Below are positions 1 to 46,654 of a stretch of 64,000 bases of DNA, piece by piece. Source of the DNA: Carya illinoinensis (Eukaryota; Streptophyta; Magnoliopsida; Fagales; Juglandaceae). The translations under genes and the position numbers were made by a program. Below the pieces are notes generated by a model. That model worked only from the letters and a program-made list of their open reading frames with translations, was not told the origin of the DNA and did no database searches. The stretch covers positions 40,396,480 to 40,460,479 of the forward strand of contig NC_056756.1 of assembly GCF_018687715.1 (NCBI RefSeq). Direction: 5' to 3'. How positions within the stretch are numbered: the stretch's first letter is position 1; each line of letters opens with the position of its first letter.

Positions 1-860
1 GTAAATATAAATGAAATGTAAATGAGAGAGATACACAGATTTATATGGTTCGGTATAGAACCTACGTCCACGAGATGCTTGCTTGGAGGGCAGATCCACT
101 ATGATGGGCAATTTGTATAGTCTCTCATGACCTCACATATATCTTAGTACGATAGAGGTAGTACAATGGAGGTTGGGGATCATCTTGCCTAGAGAAAGAA
201 GATGATGCCTTTAGAGTGCCCAAGATGAGCGTAGAAAAAGCTCCTTGGAAGTCATCTAGAAGTTGTCCAAGAGTCCTTGGTGCCTGTAGGGAGATCCCCT
301 TTTATTGAGGTGTTGAGGGTGGTTGATCTCCTACCAACTTCATGTCACTTTCACCTTTACATGTTGACTCAACTCCCTATACTTTGTCACTCCTTTCGGC
401 TTTGTTTTGTCTATCTCCCTTCTTTTCCCTTCTATTTTTTATGATTACCACAGTGGACTAAGCCTAATTTATTTGATCTAACTCCTCTTTCTGAAGAAGT
501 TTTGGGCATTGTTGTTGGCCTCAAATATGTTGTTAAACTCTATAGCAATTTTGTTCATGCTTTTGTTTGTGTATCCTCAAATCGTAATCTTGCACTCAAA
601 CCAGAATTTATCTCTATTATATAAGGAAGTGATACATTGAGTGATTATCTATAAAAATTCAAAACTATCTACGAAATATATTGAATGGATCAGAGCCACT
701 CTTGCCACTATTGGTAAGCCTGCTTCTGACTGAAACAAATCCTTGTGGTTCCTCAATAGTTTCAGAAAAGAGTGTGAAGTATGAACCAATAGATTAAGTA
801 ATAAGTAATAAAAAATCAAATTCTAACATAGTATGTACTTTATTAGCCACGTACAAATCA
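1..860. repeat. Decayed repeat debris, possible Copia-type remnant
   Basis: No intact reading frame is visible. The stretch near 630-770, read on the + strand with interruptions, resembles the gag region of Copia-type elements (a 'DYL.KFKTI...' like start followed by 'AIGKP'). The first 120 bases resemble a sequence often seen next to plant retroelements ('tggttcggtatagaacc' then 'tacgtccacg'). Both are recognition only; the region could be another repeat class. Confidence 0.22.
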
Positions 861-989
861 AAAGGTAGTTTCGTTCAAACAACTCAATAAATTACATCCT
901 AACATCTATGCAAATATATATATTCTCTTCAATGAAGTCCAAATAAGAACCCCACAGGCATATGGCTACAAATAATTTGGGGAGTTTTA

Positions 990-1140
990 GGTTGTGTTTA
1001 GGTAGTGAGGTGATTTCAAATACTCTATAAATAGTAGTAAAAAAGTATTGAATAGTAGTGAATAGCAATATAAAATAGTAAAAAATATGTGAAAAATAAT
1101 AAATAGTAGTGAAGATGAATACTTCACCACCCAAACCATC
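990..1140. mobile_element. MITE, family M1 copy 1
   Basis: Short AT-rich element with imperfect terminal inverted repeats (left 'gtgtttaggtagtgagg', right 'cttcaccacccaaacc') and an interior built from repeated 'gaatagtagtg' and 'aatagtaaaa' words. The same design recurs at 32,173, 40,559 (opposite orientation) and 63,168. It has no coding capacity. Superfamily is not certain. Confidence 0.6.
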
Positions 1141-1639
1141 CCTTAGTATTACAAACTTTAAGGGTATTTGGTAAGTATTTTATGAAATAATTTTTTTATT
1201 GAAAAATGTTAATTTGTCCCATGAGTTTGCCAACTCATTTTGACCGCTCGTGTATTTAATTTTTTAGTTTTTTTTTATTTAATGGTTAAGAAAGTTACTT
1301 TTAGTGTATTTGTGTATTCTTCTTTTAAAAAATTTTAACTTATTTTTAAGGTATGACCACTTATTAACTTATTATCCCAACTTCACTTCTTATCTCAATT
1401 TCACTTCTTTTTCTTTATTAAAACCTTTCCAGTTTTTATTTTTTATTTTTTATATTTTTTATTTTTTATTTTTTATTTTTATCCAAGCATTAATAAGAGT
1501 TGCATTTACAAAAATAAATAAAAAAATATATAAATTTACAACTTTTTTAAAAATTAAAGAATAACTTTATAAGATTAAAATCTTTTTTAACAAAGTAACA
1601 TTTTTTTTTTATCAAATACCTCATACTCATTCATCATTA

Positions 1640-2690
1640 AGAGTACACAGTTTGTCTACTTGGATACATGGTTTTAACCAATCTTACTATCCTTTATCCA
1701 TACAATATCCTCTTCACTTTGAAGTGCAAACTTAGCTAGCTTATGTGCAACCATATTATCCTCTCTAGGGATGAATTGCATTTGACATCTCTTTCTATCT
1801 CCACATTTCATCTTTATATTTTCAATGGGTTGGCCACACCAAGCACAATTCTCCTCATTGGATTGCACTTCCTTTATGATCTTCATTGCATCTCCTTCCA
1901 AAACAGCTATATGAATACCAATTTCCTCACAAAACACAATAGATCTCTATAGTGCAGTAGTTTCAGCTAACACAATAGATTTGACATATTTTCTTGGCAT
2001 ACTCATAGGAATAATGACTTCCCCTTCACAGTACCTTACTACTATATCGGCTCCCATCTTTAGTGTTGACTCCTCAAACCCTGCATCCCAATTTACTTTA
2101 TATGTTGATTGAGGTGGAGGTTTTCATTTGACATTTCTATTTACTGGTGTAGGACTCAAGAAGATATTTCTATGAATACTCCTAGCCAAATTCTACTCCT
2201 CTCAATCTGTCAAAGCAGCAGTTATCACCTCAGTTGGACTTTGAAAAGAGTTCTAAAAAACCCATCTATTTCTTCTCTGCCACAACTTCCTAAAAATAAA
2301 AACCATGCCTTCTAATTCTTTATTCTATAATTTCTAAGATAATTTAGTCCACGTGATCATAAAATCTTCATCTACAACTACATTTCTATACTTTACTATG
2401 TCTCAGTCCACACATCAAAACTTGCAACACAGCTCCACAACACATGCCGACTAGTTTCCTCCACATGCACACATATTGGGCAGGCCATTGATTATATGAT
2501 TTTTCTTCTTTGCAAATTACCTTTTGTTGGCAAACAATCAGTAAGAGCTCTTCATAAAAATACCTTGATATAATTAGGGACATTAAGCTTCCATAATCTA
2601 TTCCATAAATGATTTTTCTTTGGTATAACAGATTACTTCCTCCAAATTTTCTTTTCATTTCCATCATAATATGCACTCTTCATTATAAAG
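1640..2690 (-). mobile_element. 5'-truncated LINE with zf-RVT and RNase H domains
   Basis: Read on the minus strand, 2,690-2,390 encodes a broken zf-RVT domain: a 'PNYIKVFL' segment, then a Cys-Pro-Ile-Cys pair followed by a His-x3-Trp-x-Cys motif. Next, 1,937-1,674 encodes the end of a reverse-transcriptase-type RNase H, recognisable by 'FIPREDNMVAHKLAKFAL'. Both frames are interrupted. The domain order is that of the C-terminal end of plant LINE ORF2. Presence of RNase H separates it from the LINEs inside the GTG gene, where I see none. The 5' part (endonuclease, catalytic RT) is absent. Confidence 0.6.
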
Positions 2691-2939
2691 AGTCCATTTT
2701 ATCGAAGTAAAATGATTGCATTAAATGATTGTCAAAGAATTATAAATGTATCATTATCCAAAACAATAATATTGATATTAATATTACTTCAAAATTGTTC
2801 ACTTAAAACCATGAATTTAAAATTAAAGTTTATATTTATTTAGTATTTTTTATTCATTCTTTTCTTTAAAAAAATTAAAATGATAAATTTTTTAATTGTA
2901 AAGAAATTTTATAAAAATAAATTAAAATTTTTTTTCTAA

Positions 2940-4290
2940 AACTAAAGATGATTTATTAGAACAGATCTCTAATAAATTAGAAAATTTAAGTAGTAATACT
3001 ACATCAACTTCTAGACAATCTCATATTAATATATTAAGTAAAACATACTCACCTGATTTATTTGATTCTAAAATTAGTAATATTGAAAATTAATTTAAAG
3101 ATTTACAATTAAATATAATTAGAGGTGATCACTTTAATACATTCTCTGCTAGAAACTCTAAACATCATGTTTATATTACTTGTAATTGGTATTCGAAACC
3201 TACCCCCACAGTATATGCAATTTGAAAAAAGGAAACATATAGTAAGATCTGCTTTTTCAGCAGATGTATTATATGAATGGAATATAGATGGATTATCTGA
3301 ATATGAAATATTAAACCATTTCTAAGAAATGATTATGGTAGCTAATGTTTATAAAACTAGTAAACTGTAAAAGAACAAATGATCAAGTAGCACATATTTT
3401 AGTTATAGGTTTTATTGGCCAATTAAAAGGCTAGTGGGATCATTATTTTTCACAAAAATAAAAAATAAGAATATTAAGCCAGTATAAACATAATGAAAAT
3501 ATGTAGGAAATTAAAACAGAAGATGATCAACCTATAGAAGGTGCTGTTAATACTTTAATATTTAAACTAACCAAACACTTTGTTAGTGATCCTATTCAAT
3601 TTAAAGAAAGAACTAGTAATTTATTAATTAATTTAAGATGTCCTCAATTATCTGATTTTATATGGTATAAAGAAATATTTCTAACTAAAGTTATGATCAG
3701 AAATGATTGTCAACAATCATACTGGAAGACAAAGTTCATAACCAGACTTTCATATTATTTGTCCAAAAGGTACGAGAATCATTAGTAAATCAGATGGTAC
3801 TATTGATTTTATTAATCTCACATATGGTGATATAATAACTACTATTAACAGAACTGGTATAATTATGTATAATGAACTAAGATTAAAAAGTAAATGGATA
3901 ATGAAAAAAAATTTGCTAAGAAAGAGTTAGGTACCTTTTGTGAACAATTTGGTTACACTCCATTATTAGCAACATCTAGAAGACAGGAAAAAGTAAAAAG
4001 AAATTATAAGGATTACCCAAATAAAAAATGAAAATGTAAACTACCTTATAAAAAAATAAAAGATAAACAAATATATAATAAACTTATAAACATACAAAAA
4101 TTTTTAGTAAAAAGAAAAAACAAATTGTTTGTTATAAATGTGGAAAAGTTGGACATTATTCATCAAATTGTAAAGTTAAAAAACAAATTAATGAATTAGA
4201 TTTACCCAAAATAGTAAAAAAAAAAATTATTAAGTATTTTTATAATACATTCAAGTGAAGAAGATGAAAGCTCTTTAGAAGAAGAAGAAA
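2940..4290 (+). pseudogene. Pararetroviral coat-protein region (broken)
   Basis: Fragments of a coat protein read through several frames. The best open piece is 3,125-3,325, continuing past a stop at about 3,323. The region ends in a lysine-rich stretch, a zinc knuckle (4,130-4,171) and an acidic Glu-rich segment (about 4,255-4,300), the usual C-terminal layout of caulimovirid coat proteins. Multiple stops and frameshifts; no start codon because the copy is permuted. Confidence 0.65.
4130..4171 (+). other. Zinc knuckle of the viral coat protein
   Basis: Fourteen codons reading C-Y-K-C-G-K-V-G-H-Y-S-S-N-C, an exact CX2CX4HX4C nucleic-acid-binding knuckle. In caulimovirids this motif sits at the end of the coat protein and helps package the pregenomic RNA. 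It is one of the few intact motifs of the element. Confidence 0.85.
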
Positions 4291-4839
4291 TTTATCAATT
4301 AAAATAATTAAACCTCTCAGAACAATCTTTTGATAGTGAATCAGAAGATGATGATATACATGTTTGTAATTGTTTAAATAAAAATAATTATATTTGTAAA
4401 ACAATTAATGTATTGTCAACACATGAAAATATTATATTAGAACTAATATACAAAATTAGCAATTCACAAAAAAAAAATATTTAGAAAAATTAAAATATAC
4501 TTTTACTAATCAAACTACTTTAGCACCTACCCTAACACTTTTATCATATAATTTATCAGAAATAGTAAATAGATTTAAAACAGAAACACAAAAAATTACT
4601 TTAAAAGATCTACAATAAGAAATTAATGGAATAAAGAAAGATATTGGAAATCTTAAAGCCTCTAATAATAAATTAGAAATTTGAATGAACAATTGATACA
4701 AGAAATTATTCTACTAAAATTGAAAATAATAATAATTCTCATAAAAATGAACAAGGAGAAAACTTAGCAATAGTTATTATAGAAGAACCAAATAATTTCA
4801 TTAATCTTATTAATAAAATAAATTTCCAAAAATAGTATA

Positions 4840-6765
4840 CTAAAGTAACTATCTCTATTAACATATAATTTTCTGTTACAGCAACTGCTTTATTAGATTC
4901 AGGAGCATATTTAAACTGTATACAAAAAAGAATAATACATTTTAAATATTTTAAAAAAATAAAAGAGATATTATCTCAAGCTAATAGAGCAAAATTAACA
5001 TAAATTATAAATTATCAAATACACATAATTGCAATAATGGAATTTGCTTTAAAATAACATTTATTTTAATAAGAAACATAAGCACTAGAGCAATATTAGG
5101 AAATCCATTCCTAATCTTACTCTATCATTTCTCTGTAACAGATGAATGAACTTCTACAAAAATATTGTGTAAAGAAATTCAATTTAAATTTCTATTTTTC
5201 TCAGTTTCAAAAGAAATTAATGCTTTAAAAGAAGTTTCATTGGTTAGAATAATTAATCTTTTAAGTAAGAATAAGATTAAAAGAAAAGAAAAACAAAGAA
5301 ATTTTCTAAAATAAGAATTAAAATACAAAAGAATTGAAGAACAATTAAAAGATCCATTATTAATTCAAAAAATTATAATTGAAAAAGAAATATGCTCTAA
5401 TTTACCTAATACTTTTTAGAATAGAAAACAATAAATAGTTGAATTAACATATGAAAAAGATTTCTCTGAAAAAAATATTCCTACTAAAACTAGACCAATT
5501 CAAATTAGTAATGAATTATTAGAGTTCTGTAAAAAAGAAATTAATGATTTATTATAAAAAAATTAATTAGAAAAAGTAAATCACCATGGAATTATGTTGC
5601 TTTCTATGTTCAGAAACAAGTAGAATTAAAAAGATGTGTTTCTCATTTAGTCATAAAAAGATTTAAATAAAGTATTACAATGGATAAGGTACCATATTCT
5701 TAATAAAAAGATTTATTATTTCGATTTTATGATGATACTATATTTTTAAAATTTGATATGAAAAGTAAATTTTGGCAAATCTAAATTGCTGAAAAAGATA
5801 GATACAAAACAACATTTACAGTCCCATTTGGACATTATGAATGACCTGTTATGCCATTTGAATTAAAAAATGCCCATAGTGAATTTCAAAATATTATAAA
5901 TGAAATATTTACTTAGTTTTCAATAGTTGACATAGATGATGTATTAATCTTTTTTTCATCTATTGAACAATATTGGAAACATTTAAACACTTTTGTTCAA
6001 ATTATTAAACAAAAAGGATTAGTTATCTTAGCACCTAAAATAAAACTATTTCAGAATAAAATTAGATTTTTTGGACATGATATACACCAAGAAACTATTA
6101 TACCAATTAGTAGAGCAATAGAATTTGCTAATAAAGTTCTTGATGAAATAAAAGATAAGCAACAATTACAAAAAATTTTAGAAATTTTGAATAATGTGGC
6201 AGATTTTTATTAATCTCTTAGACCATTATTTAAAAGATTAAAAAAAAATCCACCACCATGGACTGAAAACATACAAATATTATAAAATAGATAAAGTCAC
6301 ATGTTAAGAAATTATCATGTTTAGGATTACAATCTTCTCATACTTATAAAATTATTGAAACAGATGTCTCTGATCTTGGTTACGGAGGAATTATGAAACA
6401 AAAATTATCAAATGATTCTAAACATATTATTAGATTTCATTCAGGCTATTGGAATCCTACTCAAAAGAAATATAATACTATTACAAAAGAGATTTTAGCT
6501 ACTGCATTATGTATTTTCAAATTTTAAGATAATTTGTTGAATCAAAAGTTTTTACTTAAAATAGATTGTAAATTATTCAATAAAATTTTGATTAAAAATG
6601 TGAAAAATCTGGCTGCTAAACAAATATTTGTTAGATGAGAAACTATTTTAAATATTTTTTATTTTGATATTGAACATATTAAAGAAAAATCTAATTTTCT
6701 TCCTGATTTTTTATTTCGAGAATTCTTACAAGAAAAATCATGTCATTCTCAAAGTTCTGAGTAAA
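4840..6765 (+). pseudogene. Pararetroviral protease / reverse transcriptase / RNase H (broken)
   Basis: An aspartic-protease active site D-S-G-A lies at 4,896-4,907. The reverse-transcriptase catalytic box I-D-D-V-L is at 5,932-5,946, preceded by the palm/fingers segment from about 5,680. RNase H begins near 6,356 with T-D-V-S-D-L-G-Y-G-G, and the region ends at a stop near 6,763. The frame is interrupted by well over ten stops and several indels, and many stops stand where the family has Gln or Trp. Domain order and spacing match caulimovirid pol; there is no integrase. Confidence 0.8.
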
Positions 6766-6779
6766 ATCTAAATCTTCCT

Positions 6780-8300
6780 ATGTGAGGCCATCATCTTTTT
6801 CTTATCCTTCACATTGTCCTTCTTCCACCCCAAAACCTTACACAGTATAGAAAATATTACTACAAAATACCAGGCTATCTTATAATCCATTCTTACAATT
6901 ATTTTCTTCAAAAATATCAACATATTCAAAAGCTGTTTCTACTTCTTCTTATACTCTTTCTCAGATTATCAATCATCCACTATTATCTCACTCTTTTACA
7001 ACTCCTATTATCTTCAAAACTCATTGGCACCCAGTTTTTTCCATTTAATATGAATTATAGTACTTTACCAATCCTCAAAAATTACTTGATGCATTTTATT
7101 ACCAGATTGGCATTATGTTCCACAAAATATTACAAAAATTCAAAATTTTTATGAATTTATTTTAGTAGATATATATTCTGTTATTATTTCTAAAATCTCT
7201 CGTTCTCTTCAATCTCAACCTTCTCAACCGATATCTCTGATTATTACTATTTATAAAGTTACTATTAAACAAGTCCTTAACTCAGAGCAGTGAGGAAAAA
7301 GTTCTTATCTGATAAGAAGATTTTCTCAACCATATAATCCACTCTATTTTGATTATTATGACTACCAGTAGATATAGACGAAAACATTTTTAAGAGATAA
7401 TAAGAATTTGCGCCATTCCTGATTTCTTCACTTTGATAAATTGTAAAAAATTAAATCTCTCCCAAGATGGTTCCTGCTATGGTGGGATCAGTTTGAACCA
7501 AAATCTCTCATTCTTCTCATTCCTCTCTAAGAAAGTCTTCAATTTTTTACATTACAAAATGATTATTCACATTCTCTATCACATTGTTCACTACTTCTTC
7601 TTTTCTTCCTCAAAACAAAATTAAATTGGATCATGAAGTGGGAATATATTATTGAACCTCATCTCTCTCCAAAAAACATTATATTCTTGGCCTGTCAAGT
7701 TTCTATCAAATGGTGGGAAAAATATAATTATGATCATGTATTCATGTTATAAAAATGTTTTCAAAGATTAACAAATTTCCTGAGGTGTTAGTCCAATGGA
7801 GTAGATTTCAAGTTCAATTAGCATCAATTATCAATAAAAAAGATCTGAAAAAATTGACTAAAGCTATATCACAAGTTTTAGATAGTGACGAGGAAGAAAA
7901 TCCTCAATAACAAGCCAGATTATCTTCATTGCATTAAGCAACATCGACAGCAACAGTGTCATCACCAATTAATCAGGTATCTCTTTTTCAATAGGCATCT
8001 CATTCTCAAAATTATCAACATGCCTCTCATTCTCAAAACTATCCACCATATTGGATGGATTTTCAAGATCCATTTAATTTGGAACTTTCAAATTATTATT
8101 CTTAAAATATGTGATTCCAAAATATTATTACTTCCTCAATTATCCAACATGATAAGATTGTCAGAACCATTATCTTTTTGATCTTCTGAAATATTATCTC
8201 TTTGAAGAACAAGATAAACAACTGCGTCTATTATTATCTACTATTTGATTATTATTCAAGATTAGACAAATGATTGTCAACCATTGCAAGTCAATAATGG
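6780..8300 (+). pseudogene. Pararetroviral region downstream of pol (broken)
   Basis: Fragmented reading frames (for example 7,433-7,624 and 7,885-8,181) follow RNase H. They resemble the extra segment that related endogenous pararetroviruses carry between pol and the intergenic region; its function is not known to me. No start or intact frame can be chosen. It could also contain rearranged viral sequence. Confidence 0.4.
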
Positions 8301-8439
8301 CAACTAACTAAAAGATAAAAGACTTTGTCTATGCTACAAATTATGGTCAATTATTGTAGAAAAGGGACAATAAGGTATATGAATGTAAATGAGACAATAG
8401 ACTTTGTATATTATAGGCGTCTATTATGCTAGTGTTAGT

Positions 8440-9380
8440 CAGCACATATTATTGACCTCCATTGTATATATGTCTAGAATAAAAAGAGTCTATATGTAAA
8501 TTAATGCATTCATAATTCCTCATCTGAAGCCATTCAATCTCTCGCTCTTCCTACTCTTAAAATATATTCTCTTGTAAACTAAGCCTCATTTCATGTCATC
8601 TACTCTCAACTCATTTAATAATTAATCTCCTTATAAGTATTATATTTTTAATGAAATCTATTTTATCAGATTCTGTCTTTTATTTATGCAAAGGGCAGGT
8701 TCTACCGCATTTTATTATTTGTTTTTCTTCTCTTATTTTATCAGGTTGGTTATACCGCCTCTTATTATAATAATATAATTAATTATATATTACCTGGTAT
8801 ACGTATATAGTATCAAAAGCATTGACTATTATATATTGGTATTCTATTTTCTTATTTGCAATCTTATTGCTCTATTGCTACTTTCTATTTGAATTTCATA
8901 ATAGAATATTATGCTCATAATATTGGTTTTACTAATCTTTATGAAGTAAGTTGCGAAGAATATAATTTAAGACTTGAATTGAGTAACTTAATGGAAATAA
9001 TTAAGCATCTCAAAGAAAAATAATCATTAATGAGATTAGATTATTATTCAATGATCAAAGGATATCATACTTATCAAAGTAGACAAGCTACTATAGAAGA
9101 TTAGAAGATTATTGAGACTTCTTAAGAAAAGAAATTAAGAGTATAAGATGTCGCCTAAGGATTCCAGTTTTATAAAATAAAATTCACTGATACGGAATTT
9201 TTAACACCGATAACTCCTATAAAAGAAAATGAAGTATATTGGGAACCTTGTGTTGGCAAGTCATGAAAAGCCGTTGGACAGTCCATTCGTGCCAAGAAAG
9301 CTTTATGGGTGGTTCTGGTAGTATTCTCTTGAGATTTTGATCTACTCATTTATCTTTGAATATATGAAATCTTTGTTTTA
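8440..9380 (+). promoter_or_regulatory. Viral pregenomic promoter and leader with primer-binding-site remnant
   Basis: Non-coding AT-rich stretch between the post-pol region and the movement protein, where caulimovirids keep the pregenomic RNA promoter. A TATA-like 'tgtatatatg' is at 8,463-8,472. At 8,808-8,820 'tagtatcaaaagc' resembles the initiator-tRNA-Met primer-binding site 'tggtatcagagc' with one inserted base and two changes. Position in the element supports the reading, but both motifs are weak in such AT-rich DNA. Confidence 0.4.
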
Positions 9381-9389
9381 AAAACCTAT

Positions 9390-10230
9390 CTCAATGAATT
9401 CTTTATTTAAGTTAGAAGAATCTACTGCTAATATACCTATAGAATCTGAACCTGATAATATTAACTAAGAAGACTATAGTACAATAGACATAAAAAGAAA
9501 TTGATAAGACTAGACTATTTCTAATGTTCTTAAGAATCAAATATACAAACAGCCTATTTTCTCTTCCAAATTATCATTTTTTACTATTCATACCATTAAA
9601 ATTATAGAAAAAACTATTAGTTTAAATAATAATTATGAATCATTACAATTATTAACAAAAGAAATTATTGAGCACCATAAAGAACAAAAATATTTTTTTA
9701 TACATATTGAATTAGTACAAGTGGCTATAAAATCACTAACTAGCTAGAAGTGGATTAAATGTCTCAGTATTACTCTATCTGAGAGACGGAAGACATTATA
9801 ATTTTCATGATTTATTACTTAGAATGGTAGAGTCTAACCTTTTTCAAGGTCCAATTTATTTCAATTGTTATCCTAATTATTCACTTTCATTATTTGATAC
9901 TAATATTTTACATGCTTTAATGTTAAATATTAAAACAAATGATTATCATATGATGAAATGATCACATCCTTTAACTGTAGTATATAGAATTCATTAATAA
10001 CTGATGAAAACAATATTAGAGCCACAAACTCTTATTACTAATCTAAAATGCTACACATTATTATTAGAATCTAGCATATCAAATTCTAATATACAAATTC
10101 CTAAATAAATAAATTGGAATTAAATTACTCTCTCTAATGAATGACAGTTAGAAAATATTATTCCATTATTCAAAATATAAAATAATTCTAAAAATGATTT
10201 AGATTATATAGATAAAAAAAGGACAGAACA
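9390..10230 (+). pseudogene. Pararetroviral movement protein (broken)
   Basis: Frames around 9,620-10,060 resemble the cell-to-cell movement protein (30K superfamily) of petuvirus-like viruses. A readable segment around 9,770-9,800 has Leu-Arg-Asp-Gly-Arg followed by His-Asn-Phe, then an F-Q-G-P segment at 9,838-9,855. Several stops and frame changes interrupt it. In the virus this protein lines or enlarges plasmodesmata. Here it is dead sequence. Confidence 0.55.
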
Positions 10231-10690
10231 ATCCAAATTGCCTTTCAACATTTTAGAAGTTCATTATCACAACATTATTCTTCACCAACACCTTCTAGTT
10301 ATTATACACTCAGATGTGTTTTTACTTTAATTTCTAGAAATAGATATCAAAATTTTGACACCAGATCTCAAAATTTAGATTCGAGGAATTATTTTTGAAA
10401 ATATTATTGATACACGAATATATATTGTTAATCATCCTGATGTAACATCCACATCTCACAATCCCCAACAAGGAAAATAACCTTATTCTCCAATATATTT
10501 ACAAATAGTTGGAGATGATGTTCAAATATTCATCCTGAATAAAGAAGAATTTAAAATTAATAAAGATTATATAAAACAATATTATATGAAAGAAGAAAAT
10601 AAACAGAAATGATTAATATTTTTTTCTACTTTCACAAAAATAGAAAGAGATTATATCTAAATAAAATATTATAAGTATTTAAAAAGTGTA
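10230..10690 (+). pseudogene. Pararetroviral segment between movement and coat proteins (broken)
   Basis: Poorly conserved frames continuing after the movement protein, ending where recognisable viral sequence stops. In the circular virus this segment runs on into the coat protein, whose remainder is found at the left end of the element (2,940). This is what shows that the copy is a permuted single genome. Confidence 0.4.
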
Positions 10691-11231
10691 TAAATTGATA
10701 TACCTTTCTTCACATGGTTTGAGATATATAAATCAAATTAATTATCAATTATAAATATAACTACTAATCAATAGAATAAAGAATATAATAATCAAATTAT
10801 TTATGAAGAATATCCATTTTGAAGCTATTAAATACAATTAAAGAAATACTCAAATATGAACCTTTCCAATAAAGTAATATAATTCTATATCATAAAGTAA
10901 AAATATTATAATATAATCTAATAAAATAATTATATTAATTTGTATTTAAAAATTATGAGTAAATAAATTTTATAAAAATAAATTTATAAATTATTAAAAT
11001 AATTATATTGACGTAACGTACTCGTGTTTTGTAACTTGTTAACTTTCTTTCTTTGAATTTTTTAATGCATTCACTGACTTATCCATTCTTTTAAACTCTA
11101 CGGTTTCTTGTCTCAAAACAGGCAACTATTTAACAAATCAGAAAAGCTTTCGCGAGAAACACAGATTCAAATCTAGAAAGGGAACCCGAGAGCCGAGACT
11201 GAGAGATAGAGAGGGATTTTGTTTTTGAGAG
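10691..11231 (+). promoter_or_regulatory. Upstream region and 5'UTR of the GTG gene
   Basis: AT-rich up to about 11,000, then composition changes to a mixed sequence with GA-rich leader ('gagactgagagatagagagg') just before the start codon, typical of a plant 5'UTR. I see no convincing TATA box. The usable promoter appears squeezed between the pararetrovirus end and the start codon, unless it extends into viral DNA. Confidence 0.4.

Positions 11232-46654
<35,423 letters not shown>

Larger units (their letters stand above)
2940..10690 (+). mobile_element. Endogenous pararetrovirus (Caulimoviridae, petuvirus-like), decayed, permuted
   Basis: One viral genome of about 7.75 kb, very AT-rich, in the order coat protein (C-terminal part), protease, reverse transcriptase, RNase H, a downstream ORF region, promoter/leader with primer-binding site, movement protein, then the region between movement and coat proteins. 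Known petuviruses are circular and have movement protein, coat protein and pol in that order, so the copy is linearised within the movement-to-coat segment: its left end continues its right end. No LTRs and no integrase are seen, as expected for accidental integration. Every reading frame is broken by many stops and indels, so this copy cannot be functional. Assignment to petuvirus-like rather than another EPRV genus is by resemblance only. Confidence 0.8.
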
